From CAWGLW01 sp963823525 (GTDB taxonomy: Bacteria; Pseudomonadota; Gammaproteobacteria; Steroidobacterales; Steroidobacteraceae), in contig CAWGLW010000006.1 of assembly GCA_963823525.1 (NCBI GenBank), positions 124,001 to 188,000 of the forward strand: a stretch of 64,000 bases of DNA. Direction: 5' to 3'. A model generated the notes under the pieces. It searched no databases, was not told where the DNA came from, and worked only from the letters and a program-made list of their open reading frames with translations. Numbering within the stretch: position 1 is the first letter of the stretch; each line of letters opens with the position of its first letter. This document shows, in pieces, positions 26,586-35,134 of the stretch. The translations under genes and the position numbers were made by a program.

Positions 26586-27035
26586 CTACACAAGCACACC
26601 TCGCTTCTGCATCGCGCGGGCATACAGATAGAGCCCGAGCGAAACTACGAATATCACTGCCGTAAAGGCCTTCGAGCCCGCATCGGCAAAGGCAGCCAGG
26701 CCGTCAGAGAGCACGTAGTTGTGGAAAGTCGTGATGACCATCGCGATGAACGAGACGAGAAACACCCAGACGGCCAGACGCTTGCGCATCAGCAGCAGGA
26801 TCGAGCCGAGAACGCCACCCCAGACTGCGATCGCCCAGAAGGCGACTACCCACGCAGGAAAGCCATAGAAGTATTCGAGCTGCTCAGGCGTAAACGCGCC
26901 CATATACGTGGGGTCTTTGGTTTGCGTCATCAGGTAGTCGAATGCCCCGACGGCATTCCAGAGCAGCGATACGACGCCAACCACCCACAGGTGCCACGGC
27001 GTCCGTACGGTTCGGCCGATCTGCATATCCTTCAT
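26586..27035 (-). CDS. Hypothetical four-helix membrane protein
   Basis: 149 residues beginning MKDMQIGRTVRTPWHLWVVGVVSLLWNAVGAFDY, with further segments at about 55-75, 80-100 and 115-140. The opening (PWHLWVVGVVSLLWN-GAFDY--TQT) is a pattern I associate with conserved hypothetical membrane proteins of proteobacteria. Function unknown. A GGAGG sequence lies just before the ATG. Confidence 0.72.
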   Translation of the reverse strand: MKDMQIGRTVRTPWHLWVVGVVSLLWNAVGAFDYLMTQTKDPTYMGAFTPEQLEYFYGFPAWVVAFWAIAVWGGVLGSILLLMRKRLAVWVFLVSFIAMVITTFHNYVLSDGLAAFADAGSKAFTAVIFVVSLGLYLYARAMQKRGVLV

Positions 27036-27320
27036 GACATCCTCCCGGGGTTCGTATCGGTCAATACGTTGCGGTTATTCTGATTTTCAAACGAACGGCG
27101 ATCATACCCGTCGTCGGCCCACTCCGCGCAATGCGCCAGCCGCCTTATCACCGGCGCGGGATCGGACCTGCTTAAACAGGACCCACCAAACCGCCCACAC
27201 GCGGCGATCGTGTATGATTTTCTGTCCCTTCCGGCAAAGGCCGTCATCCGTGTTGAGCATGTCTGCTGCAGCGACCCCGATCACCCTCGAGTGGCGCATC
27301 GCCGCCCGGGGTGCCCGGCC

Positions 27321-30014
27321 ATGAAGCCGTTCTCACGCCTGTTCCGCAAGGCACCGCCCGCGCCGACGTCGACCCTGCCGGAGCGCATCGCCTCGCTGCG
27401 CGGGGCGCCCGCTGAAGCCGTCATGAATACCGCACTCGGCAGCGAAGAGGAGAGCTTGAGAATCGCTGCGACTCGCCTGCTGGCCGACGGTGATGCCCTT
27501 AGGGCCCTGGCCGGTCTTGGAGATTCGCCTCAGGACACCGATGCGAATGGGCCACCGGCGGTGCGACAGGCCGCGCGTGAGCGCCTCGCACAACTCATCG
27601 ACGATGGGACGATCGACTTCACCGCCTTGTTCGGGGATCAGCGACATTGGGCGCATGCCATGACCCTGGCCGCGCTGTGCAAGAGCCCCGAGCGATTGCA
27701 CGAGGTTCTGGCTCACATTGATGACCCCTCCGAGCTCGCGAGACTGGCGATAGAAGGTCCGACGAGCCGGGTGCGGCAGTCGGCGGCCGCCGCCATCGAC
27801 GACCCCACCCAGTTGCACGAGCTGCTGCCGCGGACCCGCGGCAAGGACAAGACGGTCTATCGAATCATCAAGCAGAAATGCGATGCGCTCAACGCCGAGC
27901 AGCGCCAGGCGGAAGAAGCCGCGCTCGAGGCCGACAAGCTTTGTGCATCGCTCGAGCGGCACAGCACAAGAGCGCATGATCCCCTGTACGCGGCGACACT
28001 CGAGGGGCTGGTGGCGCGATGGCATGCGTTGACTCCACGGCCAACCCCGGATGTGGAGCAGCGTGGCGAGCAAGCCATCGAGCGCTGCCGGACCGTCATT
28101 ACCGAACATGAACGAGCGCTTGCGGAGCAGGCGGCGCGGCGCGCGGATGAGCAGGCAGCCCGGGCCGCACAGGAGCGAGCGCTTGAGGCCGATCGGCGGG
28201 CGGCGGAAGAACGGGCCGAGGCCGAGGCCCAGGCACGGGCTGCGGCCGCCGCAGATCGGGAGGCGCAAGATCGCGCCCGGGCCGAACAGCAGGCGGCCGT
28301 GGCGCAGGCCCACCGCCAGGTCGGCGGCCTGATCCGCCTCTCCCGGGACGCCTTGCAACGCGGAAATACCCGAAAGGCGGCGAGGTTTCGGCAAGCCATC
28401 GAGGACACGTTGCAGGAATTTCCCGCGGCGCCGACCCACCTGACACGAAGACTGCAGCAGCTCGACGACGAGTTAAACGAACTCAAGCAGTGGAAGGACT
28501 ATGTCGTTGCCCCCAAGCGCATTGAACTGATCGAGGAAATGGAAGCGCTGATCGGCGTGCAGGAAGAGCCCGAGGCGCTGGCCGAACACATCCGGGCGCT
28601 GCAACAGGAATGGCGAACGATCAACAAGGGCATCGCGAGCGACGCGTCCGAAGATGGCGAGCGATTTCAGCAGGCACACCAGGCAGCCTTTAAGCCCTGC
28701 CAGGTGTACTTCGAGGCACAGGCGGCCGTTCGGCGGGAAAACGTCGAAGCGCGCAGGCAAGTTCTCGAGCGGCTCAAGGCGTTCGAAGCAAGCCAGGACG
28801 CGGACGACGTCGACCATCGCTTCGTTGCACAGGTGTTGCGCGAGGCGCCGCGAGAGTGGCGCAGCCATTCACCGGTGGACCCCAGGGCCAATCATCCCAT
28901 TGAAATTGAGTTCCAGCAGTCGATGGACCGCCTGAGGAAAATCCGCGACGCCTGGTATGAGCGCAACGAGACCGAGAAGCGATCGCTCATCACCCAGGCT
29001 CAGCGCTTCTCGACAGCCGACGATACGGCGGCGGCAATCGAGGGCGTGAAGCGGCTGCAAACCCTGTGGAAGGAAACCGGCCCGGTATCGCGGGAGAAGT
29101 CCCAGGCCTTGTGGGACGAGTTTCGCGGCCTCTGCGATGCCGTGTACAAGCAACGCGAACAGGCCCATGCGGATTTTGCTGCGGGCCTTGAAGCGGCGAA
29201 GGCACGGGCCATTACGTTGTGCGACGAGGTCGAACAGGCCGCCAGCCTGTCAACACCGGAGCGGCTGGCGGGTCGCGCGAAGATCACCGAGTGGCAGACC
29301 GCGTTCCGGGAGATCGGGGAGCTGCCTCGATCCGACGCACGGGGCCTGCATGATCGGTTTGAGCGAGCGGTTTCCCGCTATGAAACTGCGCTGGAAAAGC
29401 AGGATCTGCGCGCTGCCGAAGCCGCAGAGACCAATCTGATCGAAGCCGGTCGGCACATCCGTGCTCTTGAGCGCGCGGTAATGCAGAAGGCACCGCCTGC
29501 AGAACGCGAAGCCCTGAGAAATGCGGCCGAAACCTTCATGGATGGCGTGCAACGCTGGCCCAATGGTGGCCTGCTGGCCTTGAAGCAGGCGCTGGCCCGG
29601 GCGGATGGCGCATCCAGTCCCGATGACGAAGCGTCTGAGAAAGCGCTGCGCCTGATATGCATTCGCGGTGAAATCCTCAGCTCGACGCCGACGCCTGCCG
29701 AAGACGAGTCACTGCGTCGGGACTACCAGATGCGCATGCTGGTCGAGGGCCTTGGCCAGGCCAGCCAGGCAGATGATCGAGACTGGGACGCCCTGCTTCT
29801 GGAGTGGATCGCGGTGGCGGCCGTCGCACCGGAGGTCCACGAGGATCTTGAGCGTCGATTCATGCGTTGCCTGGCAAACAAACCCGCGAAACAGCCTGAG
29901 GTGTCCCGGTTCAGGGACCACGACGGCAGCGATGGCCGCAGCAAGCGTGACCGGGATGAGCGAAACCCGCGCGGTGATCGGCACGGCCGACCCGGCGCCG
30001 CCACACGGCGTTAG
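27321..30014 (+). CDS. DUF349 domain coiled-coil protein
   Basis: 897 residues. The N-terminal part has HEAT-like helical repeats (IASLRGAPAEAVMNTALGS, TSRVRQSAAAAIDDP); the middle (about 230-330) is an Ala/Glu/Arg-rich coiled coil; from about 370 onward are DUF349 repeats such as LQQEWRTINKGIASD, LQTLWKETGPVSREKSQALWDEFRGLCDAVY and ITEWQTAFREIGELP. The last 30 residues are disordered and charged. Proteins of this type are gammaproteobacterial and have been linked to nucleoid or ribosome-associated roles, but no biochemical role is established. The ATG beginning MKPFSRLFRK was preferred to an upstream extension without coding character. Confidence 0.82.
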   Translation: MKPFSRLFRKAPPAPTSTLPERIASLRGAPAEAVMNTALGSEEESLRIAATRLLADGDALRALAGLGDSPQDTDANGPPAVRQAARERLAQLIDDGTIDFTALFGDQRHWAHAMTLAALCKSPERLHEVLAHIDDPSELARLAIEGPTSRVRQSAAAAIDDPTQLHELLPRTRGKDKTVYRIIKQKCDALNAEQRQAEEAALEADKLCASLERHSTRAHDPLYAATLEGLVARWHALTPRPTPDVEQRGEQAIERCRTVITEHERALAEQAARRADEQAARAAQERALEADRRAAEERAEAEAQARAAAAADREAQDRARAEQQAAVAQAHRQVGGLIRLSRDALQRGNTRKAARFRQAIEDTLQEFPAAPTHLTRRLQQLDDELNELKQWKDYVVAPKRIELIEEMEALIGVQEEPEALAEHIRALQQEWRTINKGIASDASEDGERFQQAHQAAFKPCQVYFEAQAAVRRENVEARRQVLERLKAFEASQDADDVDHRFVAQVLREAPREWRSHSPVDPRANHPIEIEFQQSMDRLRKIRDAWYERNETEKRSLITQAQRFSTADDTAAAIEGVKRLQTLWKETGPVSREKSQALWDEFRGLCDAVYKQREQAHADFAAGLEAAKARAITLCDEVEQAASLSTPERLAGRAKITEWQTAFREIGELPRSDARGLHDRFERAVSRYETALEKQDLRAAEAAETNLIEAGRHIRALERAVMQKAPPAEREALRNAAETFMDGVQRWPNGGLLALKQALARADGASSPDDEASEKALRLICIRGEILSSTPTPAEDESLRRDYQMRMLVEGLGQASQADDRDWDALLLEWIAVAAVAPEVHEDLERRFMRCLANKPAKQPEVSRFRDHDGSDGRSKRDRDERNPRGDRHGRPGAATRR

Positions 30015-30078
30015 ACTGATACGACTCCACAGGCGGTGCGCCGCGCTCGGTCAAATATCGGGATGCACAAGACAGAAC

Positions 30079-30894
30079 ATGCACACACCCACTGACCTGT
30101 CGGTCATTCCACGTGACATTCACTTTCGGACCGAGTCCGCATCGGCAAACTGGCTCGGCGGCGATCCGGTCGCGACGGCCGTCTTCAATGCGCTGTCGCT
30201 GACGTTTCCGGAGGGCGAGCGGCTCTTCATCGACGCCGTGCGCAAATTCCGGGGCGCGGCGCAAGGCAAGCTCGCCGAGGACGTGCGGGCGTTCATCAAG
30301 CAGGAGGCGATTCATTCGCGTGAGCATGCGGCGTTGAACGGCACACTGGACCGCGACCACTACCCGGTCGATTGGATCGATGCCTCCGTGCGCAAACGCC
30401 TCGCGTTCATCCGCAGGCTCGGCCCGATGCGGATGCTCGGCGTGACGATCTCGCTCGAACACTTTACGGCCATGCTCGCCGACATGTTCGACACCTATCC
30501 GGAGCTGTGGACCGGGACGTCCGAAGAACTTGTAAGACTATGGCGCTGGCACGCGATGGAAGAGACCGAGCACAAGGCCGTCGCCTTCGACGTGTTCAAC
30601 GAAGTGACGAAGGACTGGACACCCGGCCGGCGTTATCGATTCCGCGCGCGGGTGATGGCGCTCGTGAGCATGCACTTCACCGTCAATATCACGCGCTACG
30701 CAGCGGCCCTGCTCGAGGCCGACGGGATGGGTCGCTGGAGCGCGCGCTGGCGGGTATTGCGATTCCTGTTCGGCACGCCGGGCCTCTTCCGCCGCCTCGG
30801 GCCCCGCTATCGCGAATGGTTCCGGCCGTCGTTCCACCCCTGGGACCACGATAACCGTGCGAAGCTCGAGCAGTGGCGGCAACAATTCGGGTGA
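30079..30894 (+). CDS. Metal-dependent hydrolase family protein (PF10118)
   Basis: 271 residues. Conserved His/Glu-rich segments fit the family: AFIKQEAIHSREHAALNG, VTISLEHFTAMLADMF, LWRWHAMEETEHKAVAFDVFNEV, and a C-terminal FHPWDHDN. The repeated E-x2-H patterns suggest a di-iron or similar centre in a helical bundle, although the family is named hydrolase. The first ATG after the DUF349 stop that gives the typical DLSVIPRDIHFR opening was chosen. Confidence 0.8.
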   Translation: MHTPTDLSVIPRDIHFRTESASANWLGGDPVATAVFNALSLTFPEGERLFIDAVRKFRGAAQGKLAEDVRAFIKQEAIHSREHAALNGTLDRDHYPVDWIDASVRKRLAFIRRLGPMRMLGVTISLEHFTAMLADMFDTYPELWTGTSEELVRLWRWHAMEETEHKAVAFDVFNEVTKDWTPGRRYRFRARVMALVSMHFTVNITRYAAALLEADGMGRWSARWRVLRFLFGTPGLFRRLGPRYREWFRPSFHPWDHDNRAKLEQWRQQFG

Positions 30895-30921
30895 GATTCC
30901 ACAGGGCACCGCGTACTTGTC

Positions 30922-31008
30922 AATTCGGGGACAGTTTACATATCTCTGGAGCCTGGCCTCTACACCGGTGCTGTCTCGCCTCCGAGACAAGTAAACTGTC
31001 CCCGATTT
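30922..31008. repeat. Inverted repeat of REP/RAYT type (GGGGACAGTTTAC arms)
   Basis: Two 18-base arms, AATTCGGGGACAGTTTAC (30922-30939) and GTAAACTGTCCCCGATTT (30991-31008), are complementary except for one base and are separated by 51 bases. The CGGGGACAGT-TAC motif is the one commonly seen beside REP-associated tyrosine transposases in proteobacteria. No transposase gene is adjacent, so this would be a non-autonomous element. It ends 15 bases before the rhodanese gene. Confidence 0.7.
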
Positions 31009-31023
31009 GGCGGGAGAAAATTG

Positions 31024-31359
31024 ATGGGTGACTACCTGCTTCTTGGACTCGTCGTCGCGTACTTCGGCTGGCGCATCCTGCGTTCCGTGCTCATGCGCCG
31101 TCGACTCCCGGCGCTGCGACGGGAAGGCGCCCAGCTGGTGGACGTGCGCAGTCTTGCCGAGTTTGCCGGGGGGAGTGCACCGGGCAGCATCAACATTCCG
31201 TTGCCGGAAATCGGCGCGCGTGCCGCGGAGCTGGATCGAAGCCGTCCGGTGATCGTTTGCTGTGCCTCCGGCACGCGCAGTGCGGTGGCCGTTCACCGGC
31301 TTCGCAAGCAGGGCTTCAGCCGCGTCATCAATGGCGGGTCGTGGCGGACGCTGGCCTGA
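31024..31359 (+). CDS. Membrane-anchored rhodanese-like protein
   Basis: 111 residues. One N-terminal membrane helix (YLLLGLVVAYFGWRILRSVL) followed by a rhodanese domain: VDVRSLAEFAGGSAPGSINIPL and the active-site loop VCCASGTRSAVAVHRLRKQGF, where one of the Cys in CCASGTR is the sulfur-carrying residue. Probably a thiosulfate or persulfide sulfurtransferase at the inner membrane. An in-frame TTG precedes the ATG. Confidence 0.85.
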   Translation: MGDYLLLGLVVAYFGWRILRSVLMRRRLPALRREGAQLVDVRSLAEFAGGSAPGSINIPLPEIGARAAELDRSRPVIVCCASGTRSAVAVHRLRKQGFSRVINGGSWRTLA

Positions 31360-31405
31360 GCGATCCAGGCAGCGCGCGCCGGGCCCGCACAAGCTTCGTG
31401 CCCGG

Positions 31406-31483
31406 TCACTCGGCCTGGTGTTCGAACTGCAGGAAGATCCACAGGACCACGGCGGCACACATCAGGACGGCAGAAATCTCCAT
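31406..31483 (-). CDS. 25-residue membrane peptide
   Basis: Reads MEISAVLMCAAVVLWIFLQF plus EHQAE. A single hydrophobic helix with a charged tail, preceded by AAGGGAGAACGATC, a good Shine-Dalgarno sequence with seven-base spacing. Tiny single-helix proteins of this kind often stabilise membrane enzymes. No homologue recognised. It is convergent with the rhodanese gene. Confidence 0.42.
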   Translation of the reverse strand: MEISAVLMCAAVVLWIFLQFEHQAE

Positions 31484-31746
31484 GATCGTTCTCCCTTGAC
31501 TGGCGCCGATGCGGCGCGACTTGATCATGCAGATGAGATGCGCGAGACAGGCAAAGGGTTGCATGCCGCGCAATGCAGACAAAAGAAAAGAAGCGTGTCG
31601 TGCGCGGGCGGTGGCAACAGGCCTGGCCCATGACAGGCGATCCCCCTGAGCCGGTTTCGCGATATCCTCGATCCGGCCTCTGAGCCGGATGATTATTGTG
31701 CGCAAGCTGGCTCAGGCCCTGCTGGACAGAACGCAAGGATTCACGC

Positions 31747-32178
31747 ATGAAGCCCATCATCGACCATATCCAGATCACGGTGCGCGACCTCGATGCCGTT
31801 GTTCCCTTCTACGACAAGCTGATGGCGCTGCTGGGATTTGATGTGAGCCGGCGTGTGCGGGCCAGGATCGAGGCGCACGAATTCGAGGTGGTCGAGTACC
31901 CGCACCCGGAGCTGGCCTTTGCCATCACCTCACCGCGCAAGCCCTTCGCGGAAGAGACCGTTCATCGCCGCAAGCCCGGCGCACTGCATCACCTGGCCTT
32001 CAAGGCCGCCTCGTGTGAAGAGGTCGATCGCCTGCACGCTGAGCTCGTCGACATCGGCGCAGAGATCGTGGGCGGGCCGCAGCTCTGGCCCGGGCACGGC
32101 CCCGACTACTACGCCGTCTTCTTCAAGGATCCCGAGGGCATCAAATACGAAATCGTCCACAACCCGCATCCACACTGA
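31747..32178 (+). CDS. VOC (glyoxalase/dioxygenase fold) protein
   Basis: 143 residues starting MKPIIDHIQITVRDLDAVVPFYDKLM, with metal-ligand positions His7, a central HHLAFKA and a C-terminal GIKYEIVHNP Glu, the standard vicinal-oxygen-chelate layout. It could be a lactoylglutathione-lyase-like or dioxygenase-like enzyme; the substrate cannot be told. The ATG at 31747 begins the fold. Confidence 0.83.
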   Translation: MKPIIDHIQITVRDLDAVVPFYDKLMALLGFDVSRRVRARIEAHEFEVVEYPHPELAFAITSPRKPFAEETVHRRKPGALHHLAFKAASCEEVDRLHAELVDIGAEIVGGPQLWPGHGPDYYAVFFKDPEGIKYEIVHNPHPH

Positions 32179-32231
32179 TCGGCGCGGACACCCCGCGCAC
32201 GGCGATCAACCGCGTGCACTGCGGATCGGTT

Positions 32232-32257
32232 CATGCCTCATGCCTCATGCCTCATGC
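32232..32257. repeat. 7-bp tandem repeat (CATGCCT, three and a half copies)
   Basis: Three copies of CATGCCT followed by CATGC in the gap between the VOC gene and a minus-strand gene. Simple slippage-type repeat with no evident role. Confidence 0.7.
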
Positions 32258-32408
32258 ATTTGCATTCCCATGATGCCCACTGCGCGCACGGGCGTGGCAG
32301 CCTCGGGCGACAGCGCGAACGCTGCGGATAAGCGTTAGAGAAAACGCCAGGCATCGTTCGGTGGGCAATGACCATCCCGCGCCGATCCGCCCTAAGCGCG
32401 ACCGGCCG

Positions 32409-33485
32409 TCAGAATGGCTCTGTCTGCCCCGCAAGGACCGGCGCAGTGTCCTTCGCGACGACACCCGGCAACCGCTGCGAAAGCACCACGCCCGAGCAGA
32501 TCTTCGCCTTGATGAATGCGTCACTCGGGGTGAGCCTGATGCGGCTGGCCATCGCACAGGTCTGGGCGAAGGCGCGCAGATCAAGCCCTTCAATCTCCTG
32601 CGCAAGGTAGCCCGTGGTGCGATAGAACGGCGTCATCGCGTCGGGGCAGTTCGCCGGGAATTCGGCAAGCGCCTGCTGCGAACACGGCGTCCGGAAAGCC
32701 GCGCATTCTTCGAGTACTGTCTTGACCATCGCGCACTGCTCGTTGGTGAGCGCTTCGATCACGACCGGCTCAGCGAAAAGCGCCAATTCTTCTGCGGGAC
32801 TGATCACGGCGAAGCGGTGTGCGCCATCGACCAACCCGAGAGCGACTTCGGTTTTGCCATCCCGGAAAGCGATGCGCTGCTTCAGCGAATCGTTGAAATC
32901 GGACTCGAAGCGAAAGTCCACATGACTCTGCAGCTCAGGCGGACGATGCGGATAGAGCCGAACGAACGCGAGATCCAGGAAGTCGCAGGCAGCGCCGCCA
33001 CACTGGCTGCCGACCAGTACGATGTCCTGGTCCGGGTGCCGTGTCATCGCGAGCAAGTAGATGTAATCGTTCGACAGCCCCAGCGGTTGCCCTTCGAGTA
33101 CCAGGTGATACCGCGCCTCGTCGCTCGACGGTGCAATCGCAAGCATACCGGCCACGGTTGCCACGCCGTCGACGCCCTCCGGGATCAGTTCGGTCGATTC
33201 ATCCGCGGAGAATACGTTGACGGGAGAGACGTCCCATCGCAGCGGTTGCGGCGGGCTATCCTGAGCCGGCAGCGCCGGGGCAGGCGTGGCAGTCACGGCA
33301 GGTTTTCGTGAGGCGCCCGGAGGCCACGATTCAAGGATTACGAGCGTAAGCGCAACGCCCAGGAACAACGTCACGCCGGCCGCAAAGCGCCAGCCGAGAT
33401 CGCCGCCGCGGGTCGAGGGTCTCTGCACAGGGGCCGCGGCTTCGCTTTTCCTGCCGGTGTTCCTGACCCCGCTGAAGAACCCCAT
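32409..33485 (-). CDS. Hypothetical protein with N-terminal membrane anchor
   Basis: 358 residues, not recognised. A short basic cytoplasmic part (GRKSEAAAPVQRPSTRGG) precedes one membrane helix (FAAGVTLFLGVALTLVILES), a Pro/Ala linker, and a ~290-residue domain that should lie in the periplasm. Six Cys in the periplasmic domain (SQCGGAACDF, NEQCAMVKTVLEECAAF, TPCSQQALAEFPANCPD) suggest disulfides. The ATG starting MGFFSGVRNTG has a GGGG-containing sequence upstream and was preferred to a longer version. Confidence 0.62.
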   Translation of the reverse strand: MGFFSGVRNTGRKSEAAAPVQRPSTRGGDLGWRFAAGVTLFLGVALTLVILESWPPGASRKPAVTATPAPALPAQDSPPQPLRWDVSPVNVFSADESTELIPEGVDGVATVAGMLAIAPSSDEARYHLVLEGQPLGLSNDYIYLLAMTRHPDQDIVLVGSQCGGAACDFLDLAFVRLYPHRPPELQSHVDFRFESDFNDSLKQRIAFRDGKTEVALGLVDGAHRFAVISPAEELALFAEPVVIEALTNEQCAMVKTVLEECAAFRTPCSQQALAEFPANCPDAMTPFYRTTGYLAQEIEGLDLRAFAQTCAMASRIRLTPSDAFIKAKICSGVVLSQRLPGVVAKDTAPVLAGQTEPF

Positions 33486-33721
33486 GTCCGGTCCCCTTTT
33501 AGCTGTCGGAGCGACGTGGCCACGACAGTGCAACACAAATCTCCGCGCCTGTCAGGGAACCGATCACAATTCGAAGGCAAGGGGGCGGGGAATCCCTTCT
33601 GGCACCGGATAAGTCAACCGCATACGGCGTGGCCGCGACGGAAGTTCAGGCGAGCGCGCGAACGCCCTGCTTCCCCTTCCCCGCTTGCGCATCGCCTGCG
33701 ATGATCAGACCCACCCGACTG

Positions 33722-34075
33722 TTACAACGCGTCCCACTTGCGCCACGCCTTCATTGGCCCGGCCTCAGGCGAGCGCATGTCCAGGAACGATGGGCTCTCG
33801 CGATTGTTGCACCAGCCCAGCGATTCAGCGAGCACGCTTTTGCCGTCCTGCGTAATGCGACGCAACCCGCCCCAGTAGGCGCAGGTGGCACAGATGCCTT
33901 CACGCGAGGCCTCGACGATCACGGCCCGCTTGCCCTTGGTGGGCTCGCCATCGGCCGGTTCGCTTTCTGCTGTCGCGGCGCCGGTGAACCCCAGAAGCGC
34001 TGCGCCGGCCACGGCGGCGCAGCCACTCGTCAGCAACTGGCGTCGGCCTGCGACGAAATCGGCATTCTTTTTCAT
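33722..34075 (-). CDS. Tat-exported small Cys protein
   Basis: 117 residues with a twin-arginine signal: MKKNADFVAGRRQLLTSG followed by a hydrophobic stretch and an AxA-type cleavage site (GAATAES). The mature part has CATC near residue 75 and GWCNN about 25 residues later, with aromatic and Arg residues between. The arrangement resembles high-potential iron-sulfur proteins, which also use Tat and end with GWC, but only three Cys are visible where four are needed. Function unknown. An AGGGAG sequence precedes the ATG. Confidence 0.68.
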   Translation of the reverse strand: MKKNADFVAGRRQLLTSGCAAVAGAALLGFTGAATAESEPADGEPTKGKRAVIVEASREGICATCAYWGGLRRITQDGKSVLAESLGWCNNRESPSFLDMRSPEAGPMKAWRKWDAL

Positions 34076-34413
34076 ATAAATCTCCCTGGTGAGCTGGCCT
34101 TGATACTGCATATTGAACCGATCCGATGCGGTTCGATTATACGGCCGAAAACTCCCTGGCTCCCGCGGCCTGCAAAGTCAGGGTCAATGAGACACTTCAC
34201 CGTCATGTTGAAGCCCGCGCAGAAAAGCGGTGTGCCCTCGAGTCGCACAACGAATGGTGAGGGGCCTGGCGCCTGAGCGGCCCAGCACGGAGATACCAGC
34301 GGTCGCGATTGTCGTCACGTTGTCATACGGCGGGTGTAAACAGGACCCGCGCAGCGCCGGGCGCGGCTCTGCATGACCGTGTTGGAAATCATCGGCGCGA
34401 CAGGAGAATCGCG
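34076..34413. other. Intergenic stretch, nothing recognised
   Basis: About 340 bases upstream of the Tat-signal gene and before a possible small plus-strand gene. It should contain the promoter of the former. I see no repeat or further gene. Confidence 0.35.
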
Positions 34414-34539
34414 ATGAGCACATTTCTGCGACGCACACGTCTTCGTGTCTTGCTGATCCGTATGCTGGCCGGATACGCACCCACAGCCGGGCGCCTCCAG
34501 TGGGTGATCAGCGCGCAGTCAGCGCGTCGCCTGAGCTGA
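34414..34539 (+). CDS. Possible 41-residue basic peptide
   Basis: Begins MSTFLRRTRLRVLLIRMLAG, with ten Arg in 41 residues. An AGGAG sequence lies seven bases before the ATG. Not recognised, and the frame has no other support, so it may be fortuitous. Confidence 0.28.
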   Translation: MSTFLRRTRLRVLLIRMLAGYAPTAGRLQWVISAQSARRLS

Positions 34540-34661
34540 TCGGCATCAGTGTTCAGGTGACGTCCGATCGCTACGCCGCGCAGTCGAGATTGAAGCGATC
34601 ATGCTCACCGACCGTGAGCGGTGAGGCGATGATGAATTCGCCCGACGCGCGACCCCAGGCG

Positions 34662-34781
34662 TCAGTAAATGAACGCTTCAACCTGCACGAGCGCTTTGCC
34701 AAGCGAGCCGAAAACCACAGCCAGGGCGATGAGCAGTCCGATGATGGTCATCGACAGAAAGTTGGAATTGCCGAAGTTCAT
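34662..34781 (-). CDS. 39-residue membrane peptide
   Basis: Begins MNFGNSNFLSMTIIGLLIAL and continues with a hydrophobic helix then GKALVQVEAFIY. A GGAGG sequence lies four bases before the ATG (GGAGGCAACATG). The polar N-terminus, single helix and short amphipathic end suggest a small membrane peptide of unknown role. It is followed by an unusually AT-rich upstream region that may carry its promoter. Confidence 0.55.
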   Translation of the reverse strand: MNFGNSNFLSMTIIGLLIALAVVFGSLGKALVQVEAFIY

Positions 34782-35134
34782 GTTGCCTCCGTTGGCGACG
34801 CCGGGATGGAGGTCCGGCTGACGGAGACATGATCACAAAGAATTGCTGCAATGCAACGGCGATTGTGTTACATCTTTGAGCTCAGCGGTTTTACGGAATA
34901 TCGGTCTTGATCGCGTCGTTTTTTAAGAAGATAGCGATCATTTGACATATTTCTGTCACAAAACCAGCCCGCCCCTGCGGTGCCCTGGGGTGGGTCTGTT
35001 GCCGGGATCGGTCAGTGAACCCGGTACTGCGCTCCGCCTCCTCGAGTGCGGGCATCACCTCCCTGGGGAGACGCTCGCCAAAGACTCCCGGCGGACGACT
35101 AGCGGTCGTCCGGGCCTGGCAGCAATCAGCTTAT
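34782..35134. promoter_or_regulatory. AT-rich intergenic region with inverted repeats
   Basis: About 350 bases without a gene. The part from 34850 to 34970 is markedly richer in A and T than its surroundings. It holds TGATCGC (34908-34914) and its complement GCGATCA (34934-34940), and next to it TGACA (34943-34947) and TGTCA (34954-34958); TTGACA at 34942 could be a -35 box. These look like regulator sites for the flanking genes, but no regulator can be named. Confidence 0.35.

Noticed and set aside
27102..27320. Upstream extension of the DUF349 protein
   Set aside because: The frame is open before the ATG at 27321, but the extra residues lack the protein's composition and a better start is present.
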